In this document: positions 1 to 9,873 of the stretch, piece by piece
How positions within the stretch are numbered: the first letter of the stretch is position 1
Layout: each line of letters opens with the position of its first letter
Assembly: GCF_963678635.1 (NCBI RefSeq)
Contig: NC_087064.1
Location: 75,602,213-75,666,212, forward strand
Direction of reading: 5' to 3'
DNA length: 64,000 nucleotides
Origin: Symsagittifera roscoffensis
Lineage: Eukaryota > Xenacoelomorpha > Acoela > Convolutidae
Position numbers and translations under genes: made by a program
Notes under the pieces: generated by a model
Seen by the model: only the letters and a program-made list of their open reading frames with translations
Told to the model about the DNA's origin: nothing
The model's database searches: none

Positions 1-54
1 TCAATAGTCCCTACAACGAAAAAGAAGAGACCCGATATCCAGACACTCAGTGAC

Positions 55-590
55 GAGTCTTGGGACAGTACCGAAGAAGTCTTGGGACATTGCAGTCTGG
101 GGACAGTCTTAGGGCAACAGTCTTGGGACAGTCTTGGGACAGTGCAGCCTTGGGACAGTCTTGGACCAGAGCAGTCTTGGTACGAAACAGTCTTGGGACA
201 GTGGTCTTGGGACATTGGTCTTGGGACATTGGTCTTGGGACAGTGGTCTTGGGACATTGGTCTTGGGACATTGGTCTTGGGACATTGGTCTTGGGACATT
301 GGTCTTGGGACATTGGTCTTGGGACATTAGTCTTGGGCCATTGGTCTTGGGACATTAGTCTTGGGACAATAGTCTTGGGACGTTGGTCTTGGGCCATTGG
401 TCTTGGGACATTAGTCTTGGGACAGTGGTCTTGGGACGTTGGTCTTGGGCCATTGGTCTTGGGACATTAGTCTTGGGACAATAGTCTTGCGACGTTGGTC
501 TTGGGCCATTAGTCTTGGGACGTTAGTTTTGGGACGTTAGTCTTGGGACGTTGGTCTTGGGACATTGGTCTTGGGACACTAGTCTGGGGA
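55..590. repeat. 14-bp minisatellite (GGTCTTGGGACATT)
   Basis: An imperfect tandem array of a 14-base unit reading GGTCTTGGGACATT. It is most regular from about 190 to 575, with scattered half-units from 55. Common variants replace ACATT by ACAGT, ACGTT, CCATT or ACAAT. Because 14 is not a multiple of 3, all three frames translate to the same 14-residue periodic peptide on each strand; the open frames crossing it are by-products of the repeat, not genes. It lies about 350 bases upstream of the gag start of element A, so it is either flanking DNA or part of that element's 5' leader. Confidence 0.95.
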
Positions 591-935
591 TACTAACAAG
601 AAGCACTGGGACAACACTGAATATTAGGAAGGGGGCACTAAAAGAGTACTAAGTCAGGTTGAAGTAACCAAATGTAAGATCATATTCCCTATCCTATCCT
701 GACACATAAAATTTTCAAGAGCTTAAGAAAAGTTGTTTTCAGCAAATTGTCGATTTCTTTTTAGAAAATTTTTTTTTCAAAAGAGGTTTTAACTTTAGAG
801 TAGAATTTTGTAGGTAGTAATACTGTAAATAGTAACAATTGTAAATAAAGAGGCGGAGTAGGGTACCGGTAGCTGAGAAGAGATCTACCGAAGCGAAGAC
901 AAAGTATAACTCGTCGCTACGTAAAAACACATCAT
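591..935 (+). other. AT-rich leader upstream of gag
   Basis: No gene is visible here. The stretch is AT-rich and contains T-runs and a possible splice-acceptor-like TTTTCAG near 735. I looked for the LTR sequence of 25424-26116 and for its inverted terminal motif and found neither. The 5' LTR and primer-binding site are therefore outside the window, lost, or unrecognisable. The segment is probably the 5' leader of the gag transcript. Confidence 0.4.
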
Positions 936-2786
936 ATGGGTCCGAAGATAACAAAGAAGAACTTTTCAGTTAGTATGGTCAGCACGAGGAGTACCACGGA
1001 GAACAAAGCAAAAGAGGGCATAGAAGAGGAACGAGTAGAACCCACCATCGAGATTGATCTAGAGACACCTGATCAAAGTGTGGATGAAGCAGGAAAGAAG
1101 ACGACAGAGTCAACTCCAATGCCTAATGCGGAAGAACCTAACCCGAATCCCATAGAGTTCTCACCGATAGACAACGCGGAAGACACAACAGGCAACACGC
1201 AAGAAACAGTGAAGGATGAGTCTCAAAAGAGAACGTCTTTTATTGAAAGATTAGCAATGATGGTCGGAATGAGATCGAAGGACGCAGCAGTGGAAGAGAC
1301 GAAGGTTGAGAAAAGCAAAACATTCGGAACAGTCTCCACGAGAACGACAGAGACCGATCAGAACGAGGGTCAGCGAAAATCGGGACCAGCGATCAACTAC
1401 AGGACAACAACGGACCATGGAACGACAACTCTTGAGTTAAGCGACTTGATGGCGAAACTAGATCAGATAGATGAGAAACTGAAGCACAGCGAAGAGGATA
1501 GAAATGTGATAAAGAAAGAAATGAGACACAACAAACATGAGTACTTGGACAACTATTTCCATTTAGCGAGAGCGACGGAGGAAAAGCTTCAGAAGATGTC
1601 TGACAAAGTAGAAACCACTGATGAAGAGCGAGAGAAGAACATCAGAAAGGACATTCAGGAAATGAAGCAGCGATATGACGCAGTGAATTGCCAGTTAGGG
1701 AGTTTGGAAACGAGAATAGATACGATGAGTAGGGAACAGGCTGAGAGCTCAAGTGCAATACAGACAAAGCTAGACGCTATTCTTAGGAATTCAACACAAC
1801 AAGACAGGCCAGCTGCAGAGAGGACACAAGGTAAAAGAGTGGACTTCGTGGAGCCTCAAAGGAACAAACGACAGTCAACACCGTTACCAGCAACCCGGGA
1901 GGCCGCGATAACGGCACCGGTGGGGGCTAGGGCCATTATAAAGAATGGAACAGTGAACACAACCAGTAGTCCAGGGGACTCCACGACTCACAACAACGTG
2001 GGACCGGATGCCATGACTTGGGCAAGCACCTGGGAAATGATGAACAGGACGCTAGAAGCCTTCGCAATGAGGAACACCGACTCGAGTGACAGAGGAGGCA
2101 ACAAATCCAGGAAAACCTTTAAGAAACCGAAGGAGTTCAAAGATGATTCAGATGGGTGCATTGACACTTGGGTAGAAGTCATGAGGTTGCACTTAGAACA
2201 AGACAACTTGAACGATGAGAGGCAAGCATGCACAGCGATACTGAGCAATCTGGAAGGCACGGCATTGAAATGCGTGGTTGCGAAGAAAGAAGAGGAACGC
2301 GACACAGCGGACAAAATCTTTGAAATATTGTTAAATAGCTTCGGCTCAGGCATGAAGGGTCATCAAGCGATGATGCGATTTGAGAAGAGGAGACAAAGGG
2401 ACGATGAAGCGATTGACAGGTTCCTAGATGATCTTGAGAGCTTGAGAAGAAGGAGTGACCCGGAAGAATCTACCAATCGAAGGAACTTCAGTATCGCCTC
2501 AAAGTTCATTGATGGGGTGAAGAGTGATGACTTGAGAACGATGTTAGCAACGTACTACACATTGTCGAAAGACAGTGCACCAACTCCAGAAGAGATGAGG
2601 CAGAAGTCAAGAGAGTACATGTTGATGAAACCCAAGAAATACTCGTACTCAGACAACAGGAACACACAAGGGGGAAGTCCAGAGATGACAAGCCCAGAGA
2701 TGACATGGACAAACGCAGGTCATGTGCTAACTGCGGGTCGGCAGATCATCATGTGGCGGATTGCACGACATACAAACAGGGCATGA
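936..2786 (+). CDS. gag: Gag-like protein, element A
   Basis: This 616-residue protein is the likely structural Gag. Residues 1-160 are charged, low-complexity and rich in Glu, Thr and Lys. Residues about 165-290 form a long heptad-like coiled coil. Residues about 390-565 look like a Ty3/gypsy capsid region, with the usual conserved Trp in an aromatic helix and the repeated FEKRRQRDDEAIDRF-type helices. A second ATG 39 bases in (975) could be the real start. The frame runs out of register at the nucleocapsid: its last 27 residues are an out-of-frame reading of the first zinc knuckle, which belongs to the next frame. A -1 shift joins the two. A G-run at 2670-2674 is a candidate site, but an old indel explains it equally well. 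Confidence 0.85.
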   Translation: MGPKITKKNFSVSMVSTRSTTENKAKEGIEEERVEPTIEIDLETPDQSVDEAGKKTTESTPMPNAEEPNPNPIEFSPIDNAEDTTGNTQETVKDESQKRTSFIERLAMMVGMRSKDAAVEETKVEKSKTFGTVSTRTTETDQNEGQRKSGPAINYRTTTDHGTTTLELSDLMAKLDQIDEKLKHSEEDRNVIKKEMRHNKHEYLDNYFHLARATEEKLQKMSDKVETTDEEREKNIRKDIQEMKQRYDAVNCQLGSLETRIDTMSREQAESSSAIQTKLDAILRNSTQQDRPAAERTQGKRVDFVEPQRNKRQSTPLPATREAAITAPVGARAIIKNGTVNTTSSPGDSTTHNNVGPDAMTWASTWEMMNRTLEAFAMRNTDSSDRGGNKSRKTFKKPKEFKDDSDGCIDTWVEVMRLHLEQDNLNDERQACTAILSNLEGTALKCVVAKKEEERDTADKIFEILLNSFGSGMKGHQAMMRFEKRRQRDDEAIDRFLDDLESLRRRSDPEESTNRRNFSIASKFIDGVKSDDLRTMLATYYTLSKDSAPTPEEMRQKSREYMLMKPKKYSYSDNRNTQGGSPEMTSPEMTWTNAGHVLTAGRQIIMWRIARHTNRA

Positions 2787-4867
2787 AGAGTTTGGGATAT
2801 GCACCCGATGAAGAAGATATGAGCCAGATGGAAGAACACGAGTTCTATAGTGGCTTGATCATCAAAATAGGTGCAAGATGCTTCTTCTGCAACCAAGAGG
2901 GGCACTTCAGCATGGACTGTCCGTTGTTTTGGGAAGCGGTCAAGAACCAGAGTCATCCAAAACACAAGTTGGCGCTAGCAGCAGTGCAGAACCAAAGAAA
3001 CAGACAGGGTGAATTTGAGACGAAAGACCTAGAAAGACCAAATGCGGAGCTACCGACGAAAACAGTGAAAGCTGTAACACAATGTAATAGTGCAGTAGAG
3101 GCCACGGCGAAAAACGCACAAGAAATAGATTATGAGAAGGCGGCAGCGGAGGCCATCAACAAAGTGAAACAAGACCTAGCAGCGAAAGAAATAGAACAAC
3201 GACTGAAGCAAGAAATCCAAAGACAGAAGATGAACGAAGCATTAAGTTGCTCACAGACAATACCAGAAGCTGCTGAGGGGTCGACAAAAAATGGAAATTG
3301 CAACACGGTAAAAATGGTTACGGGAAAGCCATTTGGCATAACAAAGATTGGGGCAAGAATAATGTCAATAATCACTGTGGGCGGCCACGAAGTAACGAGG
3401 AACTTAAGCGAACCAAGTGACCAGACAATAATGCACATTGATGTGTACGCAGATTACTTGAGTTGTATAAGTCCACAAACGACTTCTAGAGCGTTGAGAG
3501 CACTACTCACGAGAGGGGGTAGCAAGTCGATACGTGTTGATAACAGGTACACAGAAGCTTATGGTCCACACGAAGTGATGCTAAATATAGATGGAATCAA
3601 CATCTATACCAAAACAATGATAACATGCGATGAAGACTTAATTGGGCAAATCTACGTGGGGAGAGATGAGTTGAAAGTGAGATCGATCGGACACTGCGCC
3701 ATGCTTGAAGAAGATGCGATGCACATCGGGACAGAGGCAGATGTGACAGGACACGTGTTAGACATAAGTGGCAAAAAGACTCAGTTACGTGGGTTACTCG
3801 ATACGGGAGCAGTCTTGAGTGTCATACCAATCGAAACTTGGGAACGAATGGGCTTCAACAAAGATGATTTGATAGATTCGAGAATACGGTTGTCAGCTGC
3901 AAACAAAGGGGCCCTGCGGGTGTTGGGCAGAACGCCGATAATAGCCCTCAATCTGGGGGAACGTAACCTGTGGATGAGCTTTCTTGTGGTAGAAAACCTA
4001 GATGAGTCTGATCAATTTATTTTAGGCAGAGACTTCATCAGGAACTTTGATGTAGCGATTGATCTTAACAACGCAATGTTCAGGATACGGAACCCGGATA
4101 GGAGGTACGCAATCAAACCGGTAAATTTAATAATGGCAAATGAAACCAAAGCACCGGTATTCTTGAGTAGGAGGGTGAGGCTAAAGGCGAACGAGGCGAC
4201 GATTGTAAGCTTACGAATGAAAAATTACAATGAACTAAGTGACAACAAGCAGGTATGTGTAGTCCCTAACCCAAATAGTCAAAGTGCTGCTGTTTTAGGA
4301 AGATCCTTCTCGATTACGAAGAGCGGCCTCTGCGTGAGTGTCTTGTTGAATACCCTTGACATTCCAATCACGATACAGAGGGGGAGGAAACTGGGATACG
4401 CTTTACCTGTTAAAACTCGATATGAAATGACTGAAAACCATAAACAAAATGAAGTTGTTGATTGTCCCAATCATAGGGACAAGATTTGTATCTTGAGACG
4501 ATTGAATAAAATAAAAGATTCGTCAGGTCTTGTGAAGTCACTTAAGTCAGAGACGGACGATGGACTATCGAGCTGTTCGAATTTCCCGGAACGGCCCACA
4601 TTAGACGAAATACAGGGTGATAAACCGGTCCTGCCGGATATTGAACACTTAAGGGGCAAGTTCACGGACGAACAGCTCGAAGCCATCAAGGACGTACTAG
4701 AGCGGAACGAAGAAGTTGTTTCAAGACATAAGGCAGACATCGGGTGCTGCAATTTCGTTGAGCATGAAATAGAACTTGAGGAAAACGCAATACCGCACAG
4801 GGAGGGGGCGAGGCGCATGACCCCACACAAATCGGATGCTGTAGAAAGGAGATTGAAACGCTACTAG
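2705..4867 (+). CDS. Nucleocapsid zinc knuckles, protease and start of RT
   Basis: The frame is -1 relative to gag and overlaps it by 82 bases. Two CCHC zinc knuckles (C-x2-C-x4-H-x4-C) lie at residues 7-20 and 59-72, as expected for a nucleocapsid. A retropepsin-type aspartic protease follows: the active-site DTGA starts at residue 366 and an ILGRDF motif lies near residue 440. A linker rich in charged residues leads into the RT N-terminus (about 682-714). The frame then ends at 4867 inside the RT fingers. Element B and C copies stay in frame at this point, and alignment with B shows A one base short just before 4845. This is therefore a disabling frameshift, or a sequencing error, and not an ORF boundary. 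Confidence 0.85.
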   Translation: MDKRRSCANCGSADHHVADCTTYKQGMKSLGYAPDEEDMSQMEEHEFYSGLIIKIGARCFFCNQEGHFSMDCPLFWEAVKNQSHPKHKLALAAVQNQRNRQGEFETKDLERPNAELPTKTVKAVTQCNSAVEATAKNAQEIDYEKAAAEAINKVKQDLAAKEIEQRLKQEIQRQKMNEALSCSQTIPEAAEGSTKNGNCNTVKMVTGKPFGITKIGARIMSIITVGGHEVTRNLSEPSDQTIMHIDVYADYLSCISPQTTSRALRALLTRGGSKSIRVDNRYTEAYGPHEVMLNIDGINIYTKTMITCDEDLIGQIYVGRDELKVRSIGHCAMLEEDAMHIGTEADVTGHVLDISGKKTQLRGLLDTGAVLSVIPIETWERMGFNKDDLIDSRIRLSAANKGALRVLGRTPIIALNLGERNLWMSFLVVENLDESDQFILGRDFIRNFDVAIDLNNAMFRIRNPDRRYAIKPVNLIMANETKAPVFLSRRVRLKANEATIVSLRMKNYNELSDNKQVCVVPNPNSQSAAVLGRSFSITKSGLCVSVLLNTLDIPITIQRGRKLGYALPVKTRYEMTENHKQNEVVDCPNHRDKICILRRLNKIKDSSGLVKSLKSETDDGLSSCSNFPERPTLDEIQGDKPVLPDIEHLRGKFTDEQLEAIKDVLERNEEVVSRHKADIGCCNFVEHEIELEENAIPHREGARRMTPHKSDAVERRLKRY

Positions 4868-4875
4868 AGTATGAC

Positions 4876-7068
4876 ATGATAGAATCATCCAAATCACCGT
4901 GGGCGTGTGGAGTAGTGATGGCCAAAAAGAAAGGCGACCAGTTAAGGTTTTGTTGTGACTTTCGATACCTGAACTCCGTCACGGTGAAGGATGCCTATCC
5001 CATACCTAGGATCGATGAGAGCCTCTCGAAGTTAGGCGATGCAAAATTTTTTACGACTCTTGATTTAGGCTCGGCTTTTTGGCAGGTACCGCTGAGGAAG
5101 CAGGACAGGGACAAGAAAGGGTTTGCCTGCGAGTTGGGTCTGTTTCAATGGAAACGGATGCCGTTTGGACTTTGCAATGCCACAGCCACGTTTCAGCGGT
5201 TGATGGCACACGCGCTGATAGGCGTGACGAAGAAGTACGGCAATCTGGTAATATGCTATGTGGATGACGTGGTAATAGCGACACTCACACTAGAGGACCA
5301 CATTGAGAGACTCGACGAAGTTTTTGGGTGTATGAGGAGGTCGGGACTGAAGTGCAAGCCATCAAAGTGTGAGATACTCAAGGACTCGATAAATTACTTG
5401 GGCAGGATGGTGGACAAACACGGCATCAGACCAGATCCGGACGCGGTAGAGGCAGTCCTAACCTGGAAATCGCCGAAAACGGAACACCAATTGATGAGCT
5501 TTCTGGGTTTTGCAAACTACTATAGGGAATTTGTCAAAGGCTACGCAGATAAGGTTTATCCGATGCAACAGTTAATGAGGCACAAGGGCAAGAAGTTCAC
5601 GTGGAATAACGCAGCAGAAGAGTCATTTCAGAGAATAAAGAAAGAGTTGTGCGAGGCACCAGTACTAGGGATGCCAACAGAGAAGGGGATGTACGTACTG
5701 GATACGGACGCGTCGGTAGTAGCGATATCTGGAATCCTCCACCAAGAACAAGAGTGGAACGGGAAGACAGTCTTGAGACCGATAGCGTACGGGAGCAAGG
5801 TCCTAAGTGACACGGAAATGAAGTACGGAGCACCGAAAGCAGAGATGTTCGCGGTGGTTACCTTTGTCGAGAAATATAGGGCATACCTAGGCAGCGAGCC
5901 ATTCAAGTTGCGAGTCGACAACCGGGCATTAAGCTGGCTGAAAACGTACTCAATGGACCTGGACGGATACAATATGATAATTGAGCACAGAACACGAGAT
6001 AAACATCAAAATGCTGACAGCTTGAGCAAGAAGACGGAGTTCTACGAGAGACAAGAACAGAGGGAAGCAGAAAGACCTGAAATCAAAGATGGCTTCTCCT
6101 TCATGGACAAGGAAACGTATGACAGTCTTCCTCTCACGAGATGGTTGGACAAATCAGGCAAACCGATAGAAGATCACCCCGAGTTACCAAACGAAACCAC
6201 GAAGAAAACAATCTTAAGAAAGAACCGAGGGATGCCTATAGGAATAATGCTTAAGTCAAAGATCGTCAGGGAGACGCTCAAAGCAAAAGGCTACGATCTC
6301 AACCAAGTAGAAACGGGGGAAGCACAAATAGAGGAGGACTTAAAGGGGTTACTCGAGAGACTAGCAGATGATAAGCCCGTGAGTCAAGAAAACTGTAGAG
6401 AGGAACCTGAGGTCACAATACTGCGGAAGAACGGAACAGCTAGTGATAGAAACACCTCGCAGGTGACTAATCTAGATGGGAAGGAAGTGGTGGAGTCACT
6501 GGTTGAAAAGATCCCAGCTGAATTACTTGAGCAGACTAGAGTCAGGAGAAAGAGAGTGGAATTCAAGGAAGAAGCTGAATACCTGGGACCAGGTCAAGAG
6601 TCCGGGGAGCGGTCCACGTCCACAGAAGAAGAAAACACTGAAGGAGAAAATTTGTCCGGGGAGTGTGAAATGTGGGATGTGGATTCGGAGGCGAGCAGTG
6701 ACAATCAAGATAGTCTCTGCATGATATTGGCAGAAGAAAAGATTAGACACCACGGCAGGGAACTACAAACAGATCCGTCCTCAGGAACCTTCAACTTGGA
6801 CATGCAGGAGATACGAGGTGGTGAAGAACTTGAAAGGATTGCAGTTTCGAGGAAGCCATTCAGGGAGCTATCATGCAATTCGAATGTGAGAACAAATCTG
6901 GTGCCGGAAGACGACATGAAGGTGGTGAGAAGGATAGTATGCGTGAAGCTGAATGACGACGTCCACAACCCTGGGGAGATGAATGGGCAGATCATGGCGC
7001 TGAAGGAACAGGTCAGAGCGAGATATAGGCTGTCGGACCTGGTAAGAGCCCAGAAGAATGACAAGTAA
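4876..7068 (+). CDS. pol: Reverse transcriptase and RNase H, element A
   Basis: This frame copies element RNA into DNA and degrades the RNA strand. The RT palm has the first catalytic Asp at residue 63 (TLDLGSAF) and the YVDD box at residues 128-131. The thumb motif LGFANYYREF follows. RNase H spans about residues 270-395, with the first Asp in TDAS, a Glu in the KAEMFAVV helix, an Asp in LRVDN and the last Asp in NADSLSKK, so the acidic residues look complete. Residues about 395-730 are a long acidic linker of unknown role that is also present in B and C. The real RT start is upstream in this frame; the ATG at 4876 is only the first Met after the frameshift. The frame ends 11 bases into the next one. 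Confidence 0.93.
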   Translation: MIESSKSPWACGVVMAKKKGDQLRFCCDFRYLNSVTVKDAYPIPRIDESLSKLGDAKFFTTLDLGSAFWQVPLRKQDRDKKGFACELGLFQWKRMPFGLCNATATFQRLMAHALIGVTKKYGNLVICYVDDVVIATLTLEDHIERLDEVFGCMRRSGLKCKPSKCEILKDSINYLGRMVDKHGIRPDPDAVEAVLTWKSPKTEHQLMSFLGFANYYREFVKGYADKVYPMQQLMRHKGKKFTWNNAAEESFQRIKKELCEAPVLGMPTEKGMYVLDTDASVVAISGILHQEQEWNGKTVLRPIAYGSKVLSDTEMKYGAPKAEMFAVVTFVEKYRAYLGSEPFKLRVDNRALSWLKTYSMDLDGYNMIIEHRTRDKHQNADSLSKKTEFYERQEQREAERPEIKDGFSFMDKETYDSLPLTRWLDKSGKPIEDHPELPNETTKKTILRKNRGMPIGIMLKSKIVRETLKAKGYDLNQVETGEAQIEEDLKGLLERLADDKPVSQENCREEPEVTILRKNGTASDRNTSQVTNLDGKEVVESLVEKIPAELLEQTRVRRKRVEFKEEAEYLGPGQESGERSTSTEEENTEGENLSGECEMWDVDSEASSDNQDSLCMILAEEKIRHHGRELQTDPSSGTFNLDMQEIRGGEELERIAVSRKPFRELSCNSNVRTNLVPEDDMKVVRRIVCVKLNDDVHNPGEMNGQIMALKEQVRARYRLSDLVRAQKNDK

Positions 7069-9601
7069 TCTCTCCAAATGGATCCGAACGGGGTCTAAGG
7101 AGAAAGGGGAACTTGAGGAAGACAGCTACAAGATCCTGAGCCAGTTCTACAAAGAGAGGAAAGAGTTACTCTATCACACGGCTGATGGGGTTGTAGCATG
7201 CAAGAGAAAAGAAGAAGAGAAGATATTACACAAGCACAACCTCATCATACTACCACAATTATATCAGACAGAGGTGCTGTTCAGATCACATGATCAAATG
7301 GGGCACCAGGGGATAGACAAAGTGCAACGAAGAATACTTCACAGGTTCGATTGGCCAGGATTGAGGAAAGCCTGTGAGAGGTGGGTGAATGCATGCCTGG
7401 CATGTTTGCAAGTGAAAGACCCTAGGAAGATGAAATTCCCACTCAAGTCGGTGGAAATCTCGGAATTTAATGAAGTGGTGCAAATAGACCATCAGAAGAT
7501 CTGTATGACGGACTCAGGGTATAACCAGATACTGGTTATAATTGATCACTTCACAAAGCTGGCAGAGGCGATGCCGTGTCAAACAGCTTCAGCAGAGGAG
7601 ACTTGTGACCACTTGATAACCCATTGGATATCAAGGTATGGTTGTCCAATGACTTTTCAGTCAGACAACTGCAAAGCCTTTGTGGAGGACTTGACTAAGG
7701 AATTATTGAAGAGGTCACACATAGCTCAAGCACACTCAACTATCTACCACCCTCAGACCAACGGACTGGTAGAGAGACAGAACAGAACGTTGGTGAACAT
7801 GCTAAGGGTATACTGCTCTAGATACATGACGGACTGGGATAAGTATCTGCCTCAAGTCGTAGGGGCATACAACAGTACTCAACACTCAACGACGGGAATC
7901 AGCCCATTCATGATGTTGACAGGCAAAGAGAGAGCGATGCCCCTGACGTTCTTTTACCCGGATTATGAAGGAAAGAGGGCGTCACCTCAAGCTTACGTGA
8001 AAGAGGCGATCAGGAGACAGCAGGAAATTAACGAGCTGTGCAGGAGGAACACTGCGCAGGCACAAATGAGACAGCGCAAGAAATATGATGAAAAAATATT
8101 ACAGGCGAAACCATATGAAGTGGGCCAGTATGTGTGGGTTTTCCAGAATGTGATACCGCCCAAGGGGACGAAGAAACTACTCAAGAAATGGAGAGGACCA
8201 TTCATGATAACTGAAGTACATCAACAAGGACGGTTCTACCGCTTGAGTACTGGGCGAGCAGCACATTATGAGAACCTGAAGCCTCATATCCCATCCCCAG
8301 AGGACTGGTGTGTACCAAAAGACATGGAGGGACTAGAGTACCTACTGGTGGAACCAGCATGTGAAGTGAACGAGAAAGGCACCAGAGATAAAAATGATGG
8401 CAATGAAAACTTGAGTTTGGATGACAACGAAAAAATAGACGCGGACTCTGAAGCGGAATCTTTTGTGGAGGAAAATTGGAACAATCCGGATCAAGGTGAG
8501 GTGCCGAAGTGGACAGAACCAGACTTGTCAATAGCAGCGGGGACAAGGAGTGGCAATCGCAAACGCACAGGCATGAGGTACAACAGGTACGGAGACGATT
8601 TCCTGATCGACAAGATAAAACCCGATGACCTAAGCAGAGAACTAACAAGTGTGGGCGAGCTGGCGGCAGATGGTGAATGGCAGATCATCAATGATAATGA
8701 ACACTATCCAGAGGAAGACCACTCGACGCCGGAGCGGGAGACGGATTTAGAACAGAGCGAGATAGAGAGGAGGGAAAATACGAACCTGAGGATATTAGAA
8801 TGGATGCGCAATGTCAAGAACGAAAGCGAGGAAGGACAGAGCATACAGCAAGTTGACATATCAGCGGGGAAGTACATGAAAACGGAGGATCCTCTTTTCG
8901 GCTGGACGGCAACAGACAGCCCGCTCGACATTCCGCCAGATAATTCGGACCCAGCATCATCGACGGGGACGTCGATAGATATTTTTGTCCGGGGAGTGGG
9001 GATAGGATTTACCCACACCAAAAATTTGATGATAAAGAAACTCAGAGAAGTGAGAGAAAAGTGCGGACTGGAGCTGGAAGGGGAAGAGGCCGAGCCGACC
9101 ATAGGACGGAATTTCAAAACGAAGTTTGAAATACCAAACGAATACTCAGAGAATATCCTGAAAACGGATAGTGACTTCATTCTGTCAGACAGGACTAGCG
9201 CAATCTGTATCACGGCGGACATGAGTTTCAAATCAATACTGGAAGCAGACTTCAAGAGAGAATACCAGAACGTGGAGTTTCTGTTTAGACAGAGACCGGG
9301 ACTGGGAGGAATGGCCGCGCTTCCACCATCAGTAGCACAAGTCCCGGTCAAGTATCTGTGCTTCCTAGTGACGAGGGTCAATGACAGAAACACGATCGAT
9401 CCTGAACACTTGATGTTGGCACTAACGAGACTACGAGACTTCATGATTGAAAGAGGGATAACGGAGGTCTCAATGCCGGTGTATGACCCAAACAGGGGGA
9501 AATTGAGCCCAAGGGAATTGTACGCTATCCTACACGTGGTCTTCGCAGAAACTGAGATAATGGTGCATCTTCACAAGAAATACTACTTGAGCATCGCCTG
9601 A
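7058..9601 (+). CDS. pol: Integrase with C-terminal macro-like domain, element A
   Basis: This 847-residue protein starts as a retroviral-type integrase. The HHCC zinc motif is H78-x4-H83-x29-C113-x2-C116, and the catalytic triad is D144, D203 and E239 with the typical 35-residue D-E spacing. A GPF-type C-terminal segment follows near residues 375-415. Residues about 420-700 are an acidic linker. Residues about 705-847 resemble the TARG1/OARD1 class of macro domains in strand-helix order and in C-terminal motifs (SMPVYDPNRGKL, then FAETEIMVH). In B the RNase H side and the integrase start are in one frame, with about 8 more bases at this point; the short stop-start overlap in A is probably a deletion scar. 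Confidence 0.9.
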   Translation: MTSNLSKWIRTGSKEKGELEEDSYKILSQFYKERKELLYHTADGVVACKRKEEEKILHKHNLIILPQLYQTEVLFRSHDQMGHQGIDKVQRRILHRFDWPGLRKACERWVNACLACLQVKDPRKMKFPLKSVEISEFNEVVQIDHQKICMTDSGYNQILVIIDHFTKLAEAMPCQTASAEETCDHLITHWISRYGCPMTFQSDNCKAFVEDLTKELLKRSHIAQAHSTIYHPQTNGLVERQNRTLVNMLRVYCSRYMTDWDKYLPQVVGAYNSTQHSTTGISPFMMLTGKERAMPLTFFYPDYEGKRASPQAYVKEAIRRQQEINELCRRNTAQAQMRQRKKYDEKILQAKPYEVGQYVWVFQNVIPPKGTKKLLKKWRGPFMITEVHQQGRFYRLSTGRAAHYENLKPHIPSPEDWCVPKDMEGLEYLLVEPACEVNEKGTRDKNDGNENLSLDDNEKIDADSEAESFVEENWNNPDQGEVPKWTEPDLSIAAGTRSGNRKRTGMRYNRYGDDFLIDKIKPDDLSRELTSVGELAADGEWQIINDNEHYPEEDHSTPERETDLEQSEIERRENTNLRILEWMRNVKNESEEGQSIQQVDISAGKYMKTEDPLFGWTATDSPLDIPPDNSDPASSTGTSIDIFVRGVGIGFTHTKNLMIKKLREVREKCGLELEGEEAEPTIGRNFKTKFEIPNEYSENILKTDSDFILSDRTSAICITADMSFKSILEADFKREYQNVEFLFRQRPGLGGMAALPPSVAQVPVKYLCFLVTRVNDRNTIDPEHLMLALTRLRDFMIERGITEVSMPVYDPNRGKLSPRELYAILHVVFAETEIMVHLHKKYYLSIA

Positions 9602-9873
9602 GTCGGGTACGCGGGGGTCTTGAGTTGGGCATGAGGGAAGAATCTCGAGTTAGGTGTGGGGGTACAAAACAGGTAGAGAATTTTAGAGGTGATTGGCATG
9701 ACAATTAACATTTTAAATGATTGATGGTGCTAAAACATAAAATGGATCTGCATGTTTTTAGAAGATTTCCAATTGAACTATTTTAAATAGGACGGAAAGG
9801 AAAGGATTTTAACTATAATAGTAAAGGGAGTTTTTAGGTTAGGAACACCACCTGCTAGTCTAAAAATGGAGTG

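Noticed and set aside
60-470. Several open frames on both strands with a periodic Leu/Gly/Trp peptide
   Set aside because: They are a direct consequence of the 14-bp minisatellite, which has no stops in most phases.
8704-9444. Minus-strand open frame of 246 residues opposite the end of pol
   Set aside because: Shadow of the integrase/macro frame: Ser/Leu-rich composition, no copy-to-copy conservation of its own.
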